Of a stretch of 45,689 nucleotides of DNA, positions 17,029 through 24,204 are shown piece by piece. The first letter of the stretch is position 1; every line of letters begins with the position of its first letter. Position numbers and translations under genes: made by a program. Source of the DNA: an uncultured Lachnospiraceae bacterium (GTDB lineage: Bacteria > Bacillota > Clostridia > Lachnospirales > Lachnospiraceae); contig CANRMF010000012.1 in the NCBI GenBank assembly GCA_947631665.1, positions 1-45,689 of the forward strand, given 5' to 3'. The notes beneath the pieces were generated by a model, which ran no database searches, was not told where the DNA came from, and worked only from the letters and a program-made list of their open reading frames with translations.

Positions 17029-17508
17029 TTATAATTCCTCTAAAAATTTTCTCACCAAGTCAATAATCTTTCCTTGCGATGAATTATAAGTATTGAAAGA
17101 ATGGGTTTTAGCTTCATAAATCAGTGAATACAAATCATCTTCTTCATTGCAACATAATACGTAATTTTTTTTCGCAAACACCTCAGCTATTTCCAACTGA
17201 TGATTGTCTACATGTTCTTTATATTTATATAATCTTGGAAAAATAATGACAGGTTTCCGATATTTTAAAGCTGTCATTATGCTTCCCACTCCACTATGTG
17301 TAATCACTAAAGAACTTTGTTTGATTTTCTCCTCAAAGGTCTTTTCGTCCATAAAAGTAATAAAATTATAATTTTTAGGGCGATAATCAGACTGCCCTAT
17401 CTGTGCAAAAACTTCTTCCTTAATTTTACCTTCTGCACATAACTGATCCATTTTTTTGAGCAGTCTATTCAGTTGGAATTTCTGTGTGCCAATCGTAACA
17501 AAAATCAT
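17029..17508 (-). CDS. PssE/Cps14G-like glycosyltransferase subunit (Alg13-type)
   Basis: 159 residues, beginning MIFVTIGTQKFQLNRLLKKM and containing ITHSGVGSIMTALKYRKPVI near 80-100. This is the C-terminal half of a GT28/Alg13 fold, which binds the nucleotide-sugar. In streptococcal and rhizobial loci the enzyme is active with a separate membrane-binding partner, here the next gene upstream. The two-protein unit typically adds the second sugar of the repeat. The AGAGGATAAG ribosome site is clear. Confidence 0.9.
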   Translation of the reverse strand: MIFVTIGTQKFQLNRLLKKMDQLCAEGKIKEEVFAQIGQSDYRPKNYNFITFMDEKTFEEKIKQSSLVITHSGVGSIMTALKYRKPVIIFPRLYKYKEHVDNHQLEIAEVFAKKNYVLCCNEEDDLYSLIYEAKTHSFNTYNSSQGKIIDLVRKFLEEL

Positions 17509-17520
17509 TTCTTATCCTCT

Positions 17521-17976
17521 CTAAAAAAGCCCGCCGACATACGTTGCCTTAGGAAAAACCTTTAAAACTTCTTTCCACTGTACAATAAATAAGTCCGCAA
17601 TTTTGTACATTACTTTTCCAGTTAGACTACCTTTATTCACTCTTGCAAAGGACTCGATATAAATCACTTTTGATCTAAATAGTTTTCCCCAAAAACATAT
17701 TGGAATTGTTACAAGTGCACCTGTAGAAATAATAACCTTTGGGCGTTCTTTTATGAATACTATAAGACTAAAAAAAATCAATGCTATCAACTTCGGAATA
17801 AACAACCATTCTTTTCTATTGATTTTCCTTGAATAATAAACATTCTTGCACCAATCCACCGTCGTATAATCACTTTTTTCTGTTAGCACAAAATCATCTT
17901 TACTTACAAGAGATTTTAAACATGAAAGTTCTTCCATATGTCCACCAGAAGAAGCAGCAAAACACACTTTTTTCAT
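17521..17976 (-). CDS. PssD/Cps14F-like glycosyltransferase subunit (Alg14-type)
   Basis: 151 residues, beginning MKKVCFAASSGGHMEELSCL. The SSGGH motif at 9-13 is the Alg14 hallmark. A membrane-associating hydrophobic stretch lies around 62-77, and KVIISTGALVTIPICFWGK follows at about 84-102. It anchors the catalytic PssE-like partner at the membrane. It is the first gene of the thirteen-gene minus-strand block. The ribosome site (AAAGGT) is weak. Confidence 0.9.
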   Translation of the reverse strand: MKKVCFAASSGGHMEELSCLKSLVSKDDFVLTEKSDYTTVDWCKNVYYSRKINRKEWLFIPKLIALIFFSLIVFIKERPKVIISTGALVTIPICFWGKLFRSKVIYIESFARVNKGSLTGKVMYKIADLFIVQWKEVLKVFPKATYVGGLF

Positions 17977-17999
17977 TGACTTTACCTTTTATTTTACAT

Positions 18000-18207
18000 T
18001 TAAACTAATATAATGTAAGTATTATATCTACATCTTATCTTTATATCACAGAAATCGTAATATTACAATCTAATAATTTGAATTGGTTAAAATTTGAATT
18101 GGTACACAAAAAACAGTATCAAACCTATCATTTTAGCCACCTTCGTGATACGTAATCTGACACTGTCTCTATTTTTGTCTTATTGCTCCGTAGCATTGAC
18201 AATAGCA
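18000..18207 (-). promoter_or_regulatory. Upstream region of the polysaccharide operon with a possible promoter and direct repeats
   Basis: The stretch from 17977 to 18353 has no gene. A minus-strand TATAAT (18021-18026) lies about 45 bases upstream of the first gene, but no good -35 is present (TGTGAT at 18-bp spacing). Further upstream a 13-bp direct repeat, AATTTGAATTGGT, occurs at 18075-18087 and 18091-18103, centres 16 bp apart. It may be a regulator site; nothing in the window identifies the regulator. Confidence 0.4.
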
Positions 18208-18263
18208 AGAGGGTGTCCCCAAAAGTATGATATTTGAAATATTGTATTGAAGGGATACCCTCT
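18208..18263. mobile_element. 56-bp palindromic element resembling abutted insertion-sequence ends
   Basis: AGAGGGTGTCCC (18208-18219) and GGGATACCCTCT (18252-18263) are inverted copies with one mismatch. The inner part continues as a looser palindrome around ATATTTGAAATAT. The outer sequence resembles the terminal repeats of some clostridial insertion sequences, which often start with GGGTGTC. It is probably a remnant or a very small non-autonomous element. No transposase is nearby. Confidence 0.5.
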
Positions 18264-18353
18264 AAGCATTTAATTTCTCCTTGGATTATATTTTCAACTA
18301 CATATTAAATTTCATTGGTTCTGTTCATTCAATTAAAACAAAAACTGCCCTAT

Positions 18354-18575
18354 CTAGTTCGCCTCCCCTACGCTGCTTTCTCCTATATCAATAAACACCT
18401 CCGGACTGACGTTTAATGCGATGCAGATAGCCCTCAAATCATCTGCATATAAGGTTCGTTTCCCATTTAAAATAGCATTAAACGTCGCCTTTGATAATCC
18501 TGCCTTTTTTGCTATTGTCACCTGTTTGTAACCATTTTCGTTGATATAGTCCCGTACTTTTTCGTATACACGCAT
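18354..18575 (-). CDS. Small XRE-family helix-turn-helix repressor
   Basis: 73 residues, almost all of it a Cro/C1-type helix-turn-helix: YKQVTIAKKAGLSKATFNAI (residues 16-35) followed by NGKRTLYADDLRAICIALNV. DNA binding is certain from the fold; the target is probably the shared operator region upstream. The start at 18575 has AAGGAG seven bases upstream. A divergent XRE gene lies 168 bases away, a layout seen in phage and integrative-element immunity switches, though no phage gene is in view. Confidence 0.9.
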   Translation of the reverse strand: MRVYEKVRDYINENGYKQVTIAKKAGLSKATFNAILNGKRTLYADDLRAICIALNVSPEVFIDIGESSVGEAN

Positions 18576-18608
18576 GTCAATTCTCCTTCTGCCTTTTTTT
18601 CTATTTTG

Positions 18609-18684
18609 TCAAGAAATTCTTGATTTGTTTCATAATATAACAGATTATCTGTTTTAGTCAATATGTCTGTCAAGAATTTCTTGA
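18609..18684. promoter_or_regulatory. Three-operator switch region between divergent XRE repressors
   Basis: Three perfect 7-1-7 palindromes are present: TCAAGAAATTCTTGA (18609-18623), AACAGATTATCTGTT (18639-18653) and TCAAGAATTTCTTGA (18670-18684). The outer two are the same site read on opposite strands. Centres are 30 and 31 bp apart, about three helical turns. A minus-strand promoter, TTGACT (18656-18661) and TATTAT (18632-18637) with an 18-bp spacer, has the middle site inside its spacer. The first site lies at its likely start point. Confidence 0.75.
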
Positions 18685-18691
18685 TTTTCAT

Positions 18692-18720
18692 TTGCCTTTT
18701 ATTCCTTTTATGTGTATAAT
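18692..18720 (+). promoter_or_regulatory. Promoter of the plus-strand XRE gene
   Basis: TTGCCT (18692-18697) and TATAAT (18715-18720) are separated by 17 bp. The third palindrome (18670-18684) ends seven bases before the -35, where a bound protein could activate or block polymerase. The AAGGTGGTG ribosome site and the ATG at 18744 follow. Confidence 0.7.
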
Positions 18721-18743
18721 TTTCAAAAAAAGGTGGTGATTAT

Positions 18744-19055
18744 ATGAAGTATAAAATGGGAAATAAAATCAGAAAATATAGAGAGGCAAAAGGGCTCAAT
18801 CAAAAACAGCTTGCTCAGTTGATTGGAGTCAGCAATGGCCGCGTTTCTAATTGGGAACAGGGAATTAACCGGCCGGACGCCGATATTCTTGCAAAAATCT
18901 GCAATGTCTTAGATGTGTCTCCCAGCCTGCTGTTAGAAATCAATCTGCCATCTGATGAACTGAGCGATAATGAAAGAATGGTAATTACTGCGTACCGGAA
19001 TAATCCGGATATGCAAAAAGCTGTCAATGTTTTACTTGGAATTGACCGGTCATAG
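18744..19055 (+). CDS. XRE-family helix-turn-helix regulator
   Basis: 103 residues. The helix-turn-helix covers residues 6-60: KIRKYREAKGLNQKQLAQLI, then GVSNGRVSNWEQGINRPD, typical of Cro/C1 proteins that bind 14-17 bp palindromes. The C-terminal 35 residues carry SDELSDNERMVITAYRNNPD, a segment common in clostridial XRE regulators and probably used for dimerisation. An AAGGTGGTG site precedes the ATG. It is divergent from the 73-residue XRE gene and followed by a bidirectional terminator. Confidence 0.92.
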   Translation: MKYKMGNKIRKYREAKGLNQKQLAQLIGVSNGRVSNWEQGINRPDADILAKICNVLDVSPSLLLEINLPSDELSDNERMVITAYRNNPDMQKAVNVLLGIDRS

Positions 19056-19110
19056 ACAATACCATTAAATCACACGTTGCGTGATTGTTTTGAACAGACT
19101 AAGTTCAATA

Positions 19111-19152
19111 TTTTAAAAAAGGGACTGCTTTCATGACAGCCCCTTTTTATTT
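19111..19152. terminator. Bidirectional terminator between the XRE gene and the SSB-like gene
   Basis: Stem GGGaCTG (19121-19127) pairs with CAGcCCC (19137-19143), with one mismatch. It is flanked by a run of A on the left and a run of T on the right, so it can end both the plus-strand XRE transcript and the minus-strand SSB-like transcript. A smaller hairpin (AATCAC/GTGATT, about 19067-19085) precedes it. Confidence 0.75.
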
Positions 19153-19182
19153 TTGGCGAATGTTTTCCATTCGCTCTGACTG

Positions 19183-19812
19183 CTACTCGTCTAAATATTC
19201 GAGTTTATTGACGGAAACCTCATAGGCAATATGTTTTTCGGTCTCCTCGTCACTGATTTTTTTAACATACTCGCGGCTCTGCACCCTGCCCCACAACTGG
19301 ATATGGCCTCCCACTTCAAATGTAGAAGCATAGCGGGCGTTTCGTCCCCACGCGATACATGGAATGTAATCCGATTTGCCATACGGCCTGTTGACGGCAA
19401 TCAGCAAATCCGCAATCTCACGTCCGAGCGGCGTTTTCCGGTATATCGGCGCTTTGCAGATATATCCGTCCAGAAAAATCTGATTGGTTCTCCCTGAATC
19501 GAGATTTTCCTCTACTTCTTCCCATTCTCTTGCAAATATGGATAAAATCAACTTGTTCTTTGTTCCCTCATGACGGTTATAAGAACGAAACTGTCCGGAT
19601 ACTTCCACCAGTTTTCCTATGTAATCTTCTGTTACATCTACCAGCCGTTCTGAAACCATTACCGGAATTACGTCTGTCAGTTCGCTTAACCGGTCTACCG
19701 AAATATCCACCGTATAGAAGCCTTCACCAAACACCTCATGACTGTACCGGAACTCAGATACAATTTCTCCTATCATACTTACCCTGTTGTTTTCAATGAC
19801 TTTGTCAATCAT
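19183..19812 (-). CDS. Single-stranded DNA-binding-like protein with two OB folds
   Basis: 209 residues. Two similar halves (about 8-100 and 105-205) each have the strand pattern of an OB fold: NRVSMIGEIVSEFRYSHEVF in the first, and FLDGYICKAPIYRKTP followed by GREIADLLIAVNRPYGKSDY in the second. The second half is very like bacterial SSB. It lacks the acidic DDDIPF-like tail of the main replicative SSB, so it is probably an auxiliary SSB/PriB-type protein. The start at 19812 has AAAGGGGGAAA upstream. It is a single-gene unit. Confidence 0.75.
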   Translation of the reverse strand: MIDKVIENNRVSMIGEIVSEFRYSHEVFGEGFYTVDISVDRLSELTDVIPVMVSERLVDVTEDYIGKLVEVSGQFRSYNRHEGTKNKLILSIFAREWEEVEENLDSGRTNQIFLDGYICKAPIYRKTPLGREIADLLIAVNRPYGKSDYIPCIAWGRNARYASTFEVGGHIQLWGRVQSREYVKKISDEETEKHIAYEVSVNKLEYLDE

Positions 19813-19967
19813 AGTATTTCCCCCTTTACCTTACTTTGGTTTATTATTTTTTATCATTACTATTATATTCAAAAATTACAAAAAAATGTAAAAAATCGTT
19901 CGACGAATCTCGACCTTTTCCTCCCTGAATACGGCTTAAACCGCCGTCGCATCTACGGTTTCAGGGC

Positions 19968-19998
19968 AAAAAAATCCCCGCATCAGATGATGCGGGGG
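19968..19998 (-). terminator. Terminator of the secreted FN3-protein gene
   Basis: A near-perfect hairpin, CCCCGCATCA (19976-19985) with TGATGCGGGG (19988-19997). On the minus strand it is followed by a run of seven T. It sits about 20 bases past the stop codon and is a textbook intrinsic terminator. Confidence 0.92.
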
Positions 19999-20016
19999 AA
20001 CTTGTTTTATTGTTGA

Positions 20017-20874
20017 TTATTTTGCTTTGACTGTCTTCTTGTTACTCCAGTCGCCAACTTCTTTCTTGCTGTTGTAAACTCTTACTCTTACAAAGTATTT
20101 TTTACCTTTTTTCAGCTTCTTGATTGTAGCAGTTGCCTTCTTTGATGTAACTGTCTTTGCAGCCTTCATGCTTTTCTTTAATGAGTACTGAATCTGGTAC
20201 TTCTTAGCGCCCGGTACTTTCTTGTATGTAACTTTTGCTTTTCCGCCTTTGAGCGCTTTTACTTTCTTTAAAGTAACCTTAGCCGGCTTTGCTGAACCGA
20301 GGCTGAAGTTTGTCAGCTTAACAACCGTTGATGCCATCGGGTCTGCATCAGGCATACTCTTTCCGCCTGCCGGCAGTAAAGCGTATCTTGCTTCTGCATC
20401 TTTATCAGAACCTTCTCTGTCCATCATTTCTCCACCGATACCAAAGGTAATCAGTTTGGAATCAACAGCAGCTGTGAAAGTCTTGGAATACTTTTTATTC
20501 TGACCTTTGGTCAACTGAACCCAGTCGCCAAATGCAAGCGTTTCATTTTCATCATCAGCAGCCATCTTGATGTATACCCATTTGTTGCAGTTGCTTGAAC
20601 TGATTGTAAATGAAAGGGTATATTTCTGTCCCTTCTTAACGGAAACGGCTTTTTTCACCTGTCCGCCCCAGATACCGCCCCAGCCGATTGCAGTCATATC
20701 TGCCGTCCAAGCGTTGTCTGTGTTTGCTGTCAATTTACCTTCTGCTCCTTCGTACCAGTCAGCATTCTTTCCGAAGTAGCTTTCCCAACCTGCAGCAAAA
20801 CATGTCGTCGTCATAGCCAGAACTAATGTAAGCGCCATAACAGATGCTGCAATTTTCTTTGCCAATCCTCTCAT
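20017..20874 (-). CDS. Secreted protein with carbohydrate-binding-like and fibronectin type III domains
   Basis: 285 residues. A signal peptide (MRGLAKKIAASVMALTLVLA and on) probably ends after CFA at residue about 27. Residues 30-195 form a beta-rich module with GWGGIWGGQV and YTLSFTISSSNCNKW, reminiscent of CBM4/9-type sugar-binding domains. Residues about 200-285 form a lysine-rich FN3 domain with PGAKKYQIQYS and KKGKKYFVRVRVYN. The ATG at 20874 follows AAGGAGGAG; the open frame upstream is not coding. No sortase signal or S-layer domain is visible, so it is either released or held by its basic C-terminus. Ligand unknown. Confidence 0.85.
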   Translation of the reverse strand: MRGLAKKIAASVMALTLVLAMTTTCFAAGWESYFGKNADWYEGAEGKLTANTDNAWTADMTAIGWGGIWGGQVKKAVSVKKGQKYTLSFTISSSNCNKWVYIKMAADDENETLAFGDWVQLTKGQNKKYSKTFTAAVDSKLITFGIGGEMMDREGSDKDAEARYALLPAGGKSMPDADPMASTVVKLTNFSLGSAKPAKVTLKKVKALKGGKAKVTYKKVPGAKKYQIQYSLKKSMKAAKTVTSKKATATIKKLKKGKKYFVRVRVYNSKKEVGDWSNKKTVKAK

Positions 20875-20980
20875 GATTGTTCTCCTCCTTAAAAAAATAA
20901 AAATTTTTAATAAAATCATGGCGCAAGGTTTCCTGTCCACAACTTTATCATATTCTGTGTTTTTCCAACACGTCTTAATC

Positions 20981-21952
20981 TTATTTTATAACATAAGTGG
21001 GTGTTCCTGCAAGCCATTTTTTTAAATTTTCTGAAACAATTTTAATCAGTCTCCTGCGCGTCTCCAGAGGCGCCCATGCCGCGTGGGGTGTAAGCACCAG
21101 ATTTTTCGCATGAAGCAGCGGACAATCCGGCGTCATCGGCTCTTTAGAAACCACGTCCAGCGCCGCACCGGCAATCACGTCATGGTTGAGCGCATACACC
21201 AACGCCTCCTCGTCAACCACGCCGCCTCTTGCCGTATTGATAAACAGCGCGTCCGTTTTCATTTTTGCAAAGAAATCCCCGTTGCACATTTTCTCCGAAT
21301 CCTGATTGAGCGGACAGTGCACCGTAACAATATCCGAAGCGGCAAGAAGCGTATCCATGTCTGCATACGATACCTGTCCTTTGTCATTTTCAGCCGTCCG
21401 TTCACTTTTGGCAAGACTTCTGCTGTATGCAAGCACATTCATGCCAAACGCCTGCGCAATCCCCGCGACCTTTTTTCCGATAGATCCGTACCCGATAATA
21501 CCTATCGTTTTTCCGTATAATTCCTTCATTTCCATAAAAGGCGAAAATTTGCGCGTATGGATCCACCCCTCCTGCCATACAAACGTATTATAATCCGCCA
21601 CTCTGCTGTAAATGTGCAGTATCAGGGCAAATACATGCTGCGCCACCGCTTCGGTCGAATAACTGCCCGCATTGCAGACCGTAATGCCATGCGCATTGGT
21701 ATATCCGATATCAATATTATTGTAACCGGTCGCAAACAATCCGATATATTTCAGATTTGGCGCCTGACGCATCGTCTGCGCGTCCATAATGGTTTTATTG
21801 CATAAAACAGCCTCCGCGTCACAAATCCGCTCTGCCACCTCAGAGTCTTCCGTAAACGGATAAACGGTCACCTCTCCATACCGGTCAAAAACCGAAAAAT
21901 CAATGTCGCCGTCAAGGCTCAGCGTATCCGCGTCTAAAATAACAATCTTCAT
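20981..21952 (-). CDS. D-2-hydroxyacid dehydrogenase
   Basis: A 323-residue NAD-dependent dehydrogenase. The nucleotide-binding GYGSIG is at 154-159. The family's catalytic Arg is in NTARGGVVDEEAL, a Glu lies downstream, and the His is in TPHAAWAP. The overall sequence is closest to glycerate/hydroxypyruvate dehydrogenases. It would interconvert a 2-keto acid and a D-2-hydroxy acid; the substrate is not readable. The ATG at 21952 lies inside the last copy of a 29-31 bp tandem repeat that also contains the GAGAGGAGAGGG ribosome site. No terminator was clearly seen downstream. Confidence 0.9.
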   Translation of the reverse strand: MKIVILDADTLSLDGDIDFSVFDRYGEVTVYPFTEDSEVAERICDAEAVLCNKTIMDAQTMRQAPNLKYIGLFATGYNNIDIGYTNAHGITVCNAGSYSTEAVAQHVFALILHIYSRVADYNTFVWQEGWIHTRKFSPFMEMKELYGKTIGIIGYGSIGKKVAGIAQAFGMNVLAYSRSLAKSERTAENDKGQVSYADMDTLLAASDIVTVHCPLNQDSEKMCNGDFFAKMKTDALFINTARGGVVDEEALVYALNHDVIAGAALDVVSKEPMTPDCPLLHAKNLVLTPHAAWAPLETRRRLIKIVSENLKKWLAGTPTYVIK

Positions 21953-22065
21953 CAGCCCTCTCCTCTCTTTTTAATGTTTTCATCAGCCGTCTTCTCTCTC
22001 CGATTTTTTCATCAGCGTCTTTTCTCTCCGATGTTTTTCATCAGTCCTCTCTTTCTGATAAAAAG
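21950..22065 (-). repeat. 29-31 bp tandem repeat copying the translation start of the dehydrogenase gene
   Basis: CATCAG begins units at 21950, 21981, 22010 and 22039 (steps of 31, 29 and 29). On the minus strand each unit carries a purine-rich GAGAG ribosome-like sequence followed by CTGATGAA. The copies generate ORFs starting at 22041 (MKNIGEKRR, stop), 22012 (MKKSEREDG, stop) and 21983 (23 codons, overlapping the dehydrogenase start in another frame). The first two junctions are TGATG stop-start overlaps. Confidence 0.8.
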
Positions 22066-22095
22066 AAAAAGCCACGTGAAAAACGCAGCTTTTTC
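22057..22095 (-). terminator. Terminator of efp
   Basis: Stem GAAAAAGC (22065-22072) pairs with GCTTTTTC (22088-22095) over eight bases. On the minus strand it is followed by TTTTTATC. It lies 16 bases past the efp stop and overlaps the start of the tandem repeat region. Confidence 0.8.
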
Positions 22096-22111
22096 ATATC
22101 AACGAAACAAA

Positions 22112-22669
22112 TTATACACGTTTTGAATATTCGCCTGTACGCGTATCAATCACAATCTTTTCACCCTGCTCCACAAACAATGGAACATACACCGTAGCGC
22201 CGGTTTCCACAACCGCCGGCTTTGTCGCATTGGTAGCGGTATTGCCCTTAAAGCCCGGCTCGGTCTCCGTAATCACCAGTTCCACAGTAATCGGCGGCTC
22301 AATCGCAAAGATATCGCCCTTGCAGGAACAGATTTTTACTTCTTCATTTTCCTTGACAAATTTTAACGCGTCCCCAACCTTGTCTTTTCCGACAGCAATC
22401 TGGTCGTAGGTTTCGCCGTCCATGAAGTAATATAAATCTCCGTCGTTATATAAATACTGCATATTTTTTCTGTCGATATGCGCATTTTCAAATTTTTCCG
22501 TCGGACGGAATGAAGTTTCCACCACGCCGCCGTCTTTAATGTTTTTTAATTTCGTTCTGACAAAGGCTGCGCCTTTTCCCGGTTTTACATGCTGAAATTC
22601 AATAATCTGACAAATTTTTCCATCATATTCAATCGTAATGCCGTTTTTAAAATCGCCTGCTGATACCAT
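22112..22669 (-). CDS. efp: Translation elongation factor P
   Basis: 185 residues, the usual EF-P length, with three beta-barrel domains. The modification or contact loop has Lys32 in [10 protein letters not shown]. The C-terminal barrel ends with [11 protein letters not shown], typical of the family. EF-P relieves ribosome stalling at proline runs. A strong AGGGAGG site precedes the ATG. It is transcribed alone, from its own promoter to the terminator just downstream. The lysine loop (PGKG) is of the form found in Bacillota that modify or leave this residue unmodified; no modification enzyme is in the window. Confidence 0.97.
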   Translation of the reverse strand: MVSAGDFKNGITIEYDGKICQIIEFQHVKPGKGAAFVRTKLKNIKDGGVVETSFRPTEKFENAHIDRKNMQYLYNDGDLYYFMDGETYDQIAVGKDKVGDALKFVKENEEVKICSCKGDIFAIEPPITVELVITETEPGFKGNTATNATKPAVVETGATVYVPLFVEQGEKIVIDTRTGEYSKRV

Positions 22670-22713
22670 AAATTTTCCTCCCTGTTTTCTGCGTTTAACG
22701 CATATCTCGTTAT

Positions 22714-22742
22714 ATTATAAGGGATAATTCTACATAATTCAA
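22714..22742 (-). promoter_or_regulatory. Promoter of efp
   Basis: On the minus strand, TTGAAT (22737-22742) and TATAAT (22714-22719) are 17 bp apart, an almost ideal housekeeping promoter. It lies about 45 bases upstream of the efp start. Confidence 0.75.
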
Positions 22743-22764
22743 CCCCTTTGCATATCTTTTCAAT

Positions 22765-24081
22765 TTAGGAGAGCAAAGTGATTTTCCCCTGCTCCTGCAG
22801 ATTTTTTAAAATTTCCACACAGGTCTGCACCCTGTCATTGCTGTCGACGGATACCTTAAAATCTGCGACCTCCTGATAACGCGGCTGTCTGTCTTCCAGC
22901 AGTTTTTTTACATGGGAAAGACTCATATCCTGATTTAAAATCGGTCTGTGCGTGTGATCCCGAACGCGCTCGAAAATTGTTTCCGGCGTGGCTGTCAGCA
23001 GGACAATCGTGCCCGTCTCCCTGAGGATTTTTACATTTTCATCGCGCAGCACAGCGCCTCCGCCGCAGGAAATAATCTGCCCCTGCTCTTGCGCAAGCGT
23101 CCGCAGCATTTCCGTTTCGATATCGCGGAATCCCTGCTCGCCTTTCCGGTCAAAAATATCGTTAATCGACATTCCCTCAGACGTAACGATGGACTGGTCT
23201 ACGTCAACCTCTCTGAAACCGGTAATCCGCGACAGCGCTTTGGAAACCGTCGTCTTTCCGGTTCCCATGAACCCAATCAGCGCAATGTTGCCATGCAGCC
23301 GGCAGTTCATATGGTATGCCAGCGCCCTGCGGACAATTTCAACGCTCTCCTGTCCCGGCGCTGAAGCGTCCACTCCTGCGGCAAACGTAATAACGGAGCC
23401 GGTACGCTTTGTGCAGACTCTCGTAATTGCGCCGAGTTCTGACATGGACATTGTAATCAACGGAATGTTCAGACATTCGTCGGCTGAGGCTGACGCTTCC
23501 ATCAGCGCTGTGACATCTTCCTTTTCCAACGGCATGACCGCCAGTTTTGCAATATCTGCGCCGGTTTTTTCGATGGCTTTTAAAATCTCTACCATCTCTG
23601 ATGTTTCCGGCGTTCGCTGAAAATGGTGGTTGGAGCCTATCACAAGACAGCCTGCGTCATGAATTTCCCCAATCAGCTCCTGCGCGTTTTCTGTCCGCAT
23701 GGCTTCCACGTCAATAAAATCAATCGGGTACTCCCGCGCCGCCCGCGCTGCGGCAATACAGATTTCCCTGTATGCTTCATCAGGCAGCGAAACCGTTCCG
23801 CCCTCCTCTTTTGTCCGCAGCGTAAAAATCATCGGAACGGACGGAAGGATTTTTTTCAGTCCCTCCAAAACCGGTTCTGCCCGCCGCATAAACGCCCCGC
23901 TCTCTTTTTCCTCTGAAACGCCGTCAAAATAATCCGCTCTCCATTCTATCAAATCAGGCTTCATACGCGCGGCCGCTTGGGCCTGCGCAAATATTTCCTG
24001 CCGGTTTTTTCCGGTGATGGGAACACAGATTTTAGCGTTCTCATTTGTCAGTGTAATATGTCTGCTTTTAATTACTTTCAT
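22765..24081 (-). CDS. Fused type I 3-dehydroquinate dehydratase and shikimate kinase (AroD-AroK)
   Basis: 438 residues with two enzymes in one chain. Residues 1-255 are type I dehydroquinase: EWRAD near 46-50, the catalytic His in GSNHHF (about 152-153) and the Schiff-base Lys179 in DIAKLAV. Residues 263-438 are shikimate kinase: P-loop GFMGTGKTT (270-278), acidic EVDVDQS near 291-297, CGGGAVL and the RPIL lid region. It would take dehydroquinate to dehydroshikimate and phosphorylate shikimate; the reductase between these steps is encoded divergently. The ATG at 24081 follows GGAGG; a TTG seven codons upstream is rejected. No break was found between the domains. Confidence 0.93.
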   Translation of the reverse strand: MKVIKSRHITLTNENAKICVPITGKNRQEIFAQAQAAARMKPDLIEWRADYFDGVSEEKESGAFMRRAEPVLEGLKKILPSVPMIFTLRTKEEGGTVSLPDEAYREICIAAARAAREYPIDFIDVEAMRTENAQELIGEIHDAGCLVIGSNHHFQRTPETSEMVEILKAIEKTGADIAKLAVMPLEKEDVTALMEASASADECLNIPLITMSMSELGAITRVCTKRTGSVITFAAGVDASAPGQESVEIVRRALAYHMNCRLHGNIALIGFMGTGKTTVSKALSRITGFREVDVDQSIVTSEGMSINDIFDRKGEQGFRDIETEMLRTLAQEQGQIISCGGGAVLRDENVKILRETGTIVLLTATPETIFERVRDHTHRPILNQDMSLSHVKKLLEDRQPRYQEVADFKVSVDSNDRVQTCVEILKNLQEQGKITLLS

Positions 24082-24109
24082 TGGTATGCCTCCGCTCTGC
24101 AATAATTCA

Positions 24110-24174
24110 AGTATAGTTTAGCAGTAAAATTTCGTCAATGTAAGGTTTACATTTTTTCAAAATCCACTTATACT
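24110..24174. promoter_or_regulatory. Divergent promoters of aroD-aroK and aroE with a shared palindrome
   Basis: Minus strand: TTGACG (24133-24138), 17 bp, TATACT (24110-24115). Plus strand: TTTACA (24146-24151), 17 bp, TATACT (24169-24174). Between and overlapping the -35 boxes lies a perfect 7-3-7 palindrome, AATGTAAGGTTTACATT (24137-24153). A protein bound there would control both genes together. The arms resemble halves of a TyrR box (TGTAA/TTACA), but the spacing differs. Confidence 0.7.
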
Positions 24175-24204
24175 GAATAGGAAAACCAGACAGAAAGGCA
24201 AAGT

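Noticed and set aside
22988-23620. Plus-strand frame of 210 codons opposite the AroD-AroK gene
   Set aside because: Antisense shadow of a clearly recognised fused enzyme; no ribosome site and biased composition.
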